From Rhodospirillaceae bacterium UBA4468 (GTDB taxonomy: Bacteria; Pseudomonadota; Alphaproteobacteria; Rhodospirillales; Casp-alpha2), in the NCBI GenBank assembly GCA_002389385.1, contig DGOK01000129.1, positions 1 through 43,078 on the forward strand: 43,078 bases of DNA, given 5' to 3'. Both the position numbers and the translations under genes were made by a program. Within the stretch, counting starts at the first letter, position 1, and every line of letters begins with the position of its first letter. Of this stretch, positions 40,659 through 43,078 are shown piece after piece. The notes under the pieces are model-generated. The model was not told the DNA's origin. It did no database searches and saw only the letters and a list, made by a program, of their open reading frames with translations.

Positions 40659-42938
40659 ATGTCGGATAAAACGCTCGACGAACGCGCACTGGAATATCAC
40701 CGCCAAGCGCCAGCTGGAAAATTTCAGATACAGCCAACGAAGCCGTTAGCGACACAACGCGATCTCGCACTTGCCTACTCTCCGGGCGTTGCTGCGGCAT
40801 GTAACGCTATTGTCGATGATCCGATGGAATCCTACCAGATGACCAACCGCGGCAATCTTGTTGCCGTGATTACGAACGGCACCGCTGTTCTTGGCCTTGG
40901 GCCGATTGGTGCCGAAGCCTCAAAGCCTGTGATGGAAGGCAAAGCTGTCCTTTTCAAAAAGTTCGCAAACATAGATTGCTTCGACATCGAAGTTAACGAA
41001 TTAGACCCTCTTAAATTGATTGAAGTCATTGCCCCCCTAGAGCCTACTTTTGGCGCAATCAACCTGGAAGATATTCGTGCCCCCGAGTGCTTTATTGTTG
41101 AAGAAGCACTTCGCGAACGCATGAACATCCCGGTTTTTCATGATGACCAGCATGGCACAGCGATTGTATGTGCGGCCGCCATTTTGAATGGTCTTCGTTT
41201 GCAAAACAAAATGTTTGAGGACATAAAATTAGTTTCTACAGGTGGTGGTGCTGCGGGTATTGCTTGCCTCGACTTGCTCGTTTCAATGGGCGTAAAAGTT
41301 GAAAACATTTGGCTCGTTGATCAAGTCGGACTTGTCTATGTCGGGCGCGAAGAACAGATGAACGACCGTAAAAGTCGCTACGCTCAAACGACAGATTTAC
41401 GCACTCTTGATGATGTTGTTGACGATGCGGATGTCTTCTTAGGCCTTTCAACTGCAGGTATTTTAAAGCCTGAAATGATCAAAAATATGGATCCAAAACC
41501 ATTTATACTGGCACTCGCGAACCCCAATCCTGAGATCGATCCAGACATGGCTAAAAAAGCCAATCCCAATGTCATCATGGCAACAGGACGCTCGGACTAT
41601 CCGAACCAGGTCAACAATGTGCTGTGTTTTCCGTTTATTTTTCGGGGTGCACTAGATTGTGGTGCCACCGACGTCAACGAAGAGATGAAGCAGGCTGCTG
41701 TTAAAGCTATCGCTGACCTTGCTATGGCTGAAAGTTCTGAACGGGTCGCCGATGCGTACGCTGGTGAACGGCTCGTATTTGGCCCTGAGTACCTGATACC
41801 AAAACCTTTCGATCCACGCCTTATCAGCGAGATTGCCCCAGCCGTTGCCAAAGCTGCGATGGCAACGGGTGTCGCAACTCGCCCGATTGAAGACTTCGAC
41901 AAGTATCAGGAAAAACTCGCGGGCTTTGTCTTCCGCTCAGGCATGTTGATGAAGCCGATTTTTGATCGCGCACGCCAAGACCCACGCCGTATTATCTTTG
42001 CTGAAGGCGAAGACGAGCGCGTTCTTCGCGCTGTGCAGGCGCTGGTTGATGATCGCCTGGCACGTCCACATTTGGTCGGACGTCCTGACGTGATAATGAA
42101 GCGCATTGAACGCCTTGGCCTTCGCATTCAGCCTGACGTTCATTTTGGTATTACGAACCCAGAAAATGACCCCCGGTATGAAGAATATTGGACGCTCTAT
42201 CACAAGTTGATGGAGCGTAAAGGCGTCACAATGGATGAGGCCAAAACTATTATTCGCACAAACACGACGGCAATTGCTGCGATCGCCTTAAAACGTGGTG
42301 AAGCCGATGCGATGATTTGTGGCACCTATGGTCAATATGAATGGCATCTCAAATATGTCGTTGATGTTATCGGGAAAGCCAAAGGGGTCAAAGACGTCTC
42401 CGCATTGAGTGCACTGATCCTCAGCAAAGGAACATACTTCCTGTGCGATACGCATGTGAGCCCAGACCCGACAGCAGAAGAAATTGCTGAAATGACTGAA
42501 CTCAGTGCCGAAACTGTGCGTCGATTTGGCATGACCCCAAAAGTTGCCCTGCTATCGCATTCGAACTTTGGCAGTTCTAATTGCCCATCAGCGCGCAAGA
42601 TGCGGGACGCCATGGAAATATTGATTGAGAAAAACCTCGACTTCGAAGTCGAAGGTGAGATGAAAGCCGACACGGCCCTCGATGAAGAATTACGCAAGCG
42701 CATCTTCCCACACGCGCGCCTGACAGGCTCAGCCAACATGATGGTGTTCCCAAATATCGATTCTGCAAATTCAGCCTTTAACTTGCTGAAAGAACTCGCA
42801 GACGGCTTATCCGTCGGTCCGATCCTTGTCGGCGCAGCCAAACCGGCGCACATCCTGTCGCCTGCGGTGACGTCACGTGGCATTTATAATATGAGTGCCG
42901 TTGCCGTTTTGGACTCACAAACCAGCAAATCTGAATGA
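40659..42938 (+). CDS. maeB: NADP-dependent malic enzyme MaeB with phosphotransacetylase-like domain
   Basis: A 759-residue multidomain malic enzyme, decarboxylating malate to pyruvate. The malic domain (about 1-430) has LAYSPGVAAACNAI, the metal/substrate segment FHDDQHGTAIV, and the NADP-binding STGGGAAGIACLDLL. The C-terminal part (about 435-755) is a phosphotransacetylase-like domain (RIIFAEGEDERVLRAVQALVDD; LLSHSNFGSSNCPSARKMRDA), which in E. coli MaeB is regulatory and binds acetyl-CoA. Length and start (MSDKTLDERALEYHR) are typical. GGGGG lies about 8 bases before ATG 40659. Divergent from the broken ugpQ. Confidence 0.95.
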   Translation: MSDKTLDERALEYHRQAPAGKFQIQPTKPLATQRDLALAYSPGVAAACNAIVDDPMESYQMTNRGNLVAVITNGTAVLGLGPIGAEASKPVMEGKAVLFKKFANIDCFDIEVNELDPLKLIEVIAPLEPTFGAINLEDIRAPECFIVEEALRERMNIPVFHDDQHGTAIVCAAAILNGLRLQNKMFEDIKLVSTGGGAAGIACLDLLVSMGVKVENIWLVDQVGLVYVGREEQMNDRKSRYAQTTDLRTLDDVVDDADVFLGLSTAGILKPEMIKNMDPKPFILALANPNPEIDPDMAKKANPNVIMATGRSDYPNQVNNVLCFPFIFRGALDCGATDVNEEMKQAAVKAIADLAMAESSERVADAYAGERLVFGPEYLIPKPFDPRLISEIAPAVAKAAMATGVATRPIEDFDKYQEKLAGFVFRSGMLMKPIFDRARQDPRRIIFAEGEDERVLRAVQALVDDRLARPHLVGRPDVIMKRIERLGLRIQPDVHFGITNPENDPRYEEYWTLYHKLMERKGVTMDEAKTIIRTNTTAIAAIALKRGEADAMICGTYGQYEWHLKYVVDVIGKAKGVKDVSALSALILSKGTYFLCDTHVSPDPTAEEIAEMTELSAETVRRFGMTPKVALLSHSNFGSSNCPSARKMRDAMEILIEKNLDFEVEGEMKADTALDEELRKRIFPHARLTGSANMMVFPNIDSANSAFNLLKELADGLSVGPILVGAAKPAHILSPAVTSRGIYNMSAVAVLDSQTSKSE

Positions 42939-42981
42939 TTTTCAGTCGAATCTATAGAAATTTGATGCAAAATATAGTACG

Positions 42982-42997
42982 TTAATGTTGCTTTAAC
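42982..42997. promoter_or_regulatory. CtrA-binding box
   Basis: TTAA, seven bases (TGTTGCT), then TTAAC exactly matches the consensus TTAA-N7-TTAAC of the alphaproteobacterial cell-cycle regulator CtrA. It lies 44 bases after maeB in an A/T-rich gap and probably belongs to the promoter of a gene to the right of the window; AGGGGGG at 43052-43058 could be that gene's ribosome site. Confidence 0.65.
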
Positions 42998-43078
42998 GAC
43001 TATGTGTTGTACTTGGGTTAAAGGGTTCACGCAGAAATTTGTGTAAATTTTAGGGGGGCTGTACCAGATAACTAGTTC

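Noticed and set aside
42938..43078. Terminator after maeB
   Set aside because: The only inverted repeat (CGTTAA/TTAACG) is A/T rich without a T-run and is better explained as a CtrA box.
1..43078. Phage, insertion sequence, CRISPR or toxin-antitoxin system
   Set aside because: No transposase, integrase, capsid, Cas or recognisable toxin/antitoxin protein was seen in any frame, and no regular repeat-spacer array is present.

Overview
The window looks like a chromosomal stretch from a free-living, probably marine, alphaproteobacterium. The evidence is an rluD-rpoH pair in its usual alphaproteobacterial arrangement, a DUF1491 protein, a TRAP transporter, a PleC/DivJ-type PAS kinase, an exact CtrA box and a MaeB malic enzyme fused to a phosphotransacetylase domain. 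I cannot assign a genus. Base composition is moderate and genes are tightly packed, with several convergent pairs overlapping or nearly touching.

Layout. 1-3.5 kb: tRNA-Ser(GCU) with promoter and terminator, a Bcr/CflA-type exporter coupled to a nitroreductase, and an unknown gene split by a one-base frameshift. 3.5-8.5 kb: rpoH, rluD, a small membrane protein, a JAMM metalloprotease, a fold-type IV aminotransferase resembling (R)-amine transaminases, and an MFS transporter. 8.5-25 kb: a large divergent catabolic locus. The minus strand carries dctP, a fused dctQM, an unannotated 49-residue membrane protein, an IlvD/Edd sugar-acid dehydratase and two RraA-type proteins. The plus strand carries a GntR regulator, a PhyH dioxygenase, a D-2-hydroxyacid dehydrogenase, an Ldh2 dehydrogenase, an HpcH aldolase, a HisD-like dehydrogenase, an SDR, a thioesterase, AtuA and its small partner, and a second SDR that lacks the catalytic Tyr. 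A perfect palindrome lies over the dctP promoter, so a GntR-controlled uptake and degradation system for an organic acid is the best reading. 25-27.5 kb: a lysE-family gene with a nonsense codon, MmgE/PrpD, and a cold shock protein. 27.5-35 kb: an FAD amine oxidoreductase behind a good sigma-54 promoter, a lipoprotein-like gene, a thioesterase/CoA-transferase pair, a TerB-like protein, a four-PAS histidine kinase, DUF1491 and a parvulin. 35-43 kb: a Sel1 protein, a 5'-truncated SPOR-domain gene, EamA and SpmAB-type membrane proteins, a doubly broken ugpQ, and maeB, followed by a CtrA box.

How the parts fit. The locus at 8.5-25 kb has a transporter, a regulator, oxidative enzymes, a dehydratase, aldolases and thioester-related enzymes. 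It could import a hydroxylated or branched acid and cut it to central intermediates. Three of its dehydrogenases belong to the families used for dihydroxypropanesulfonate/sulfolactate turnover (HpsN-, SlcC- and ComC-like), but no sulfolyase is visible, so the substrate is open.

Four loci look degraded or interrupted: a homopolymer frameshift, two TGG-to-stop changes with one extra homopolymer base, and a missing 5' end. This could be real gene decay or assembly error. The sequence alone cannot decide.
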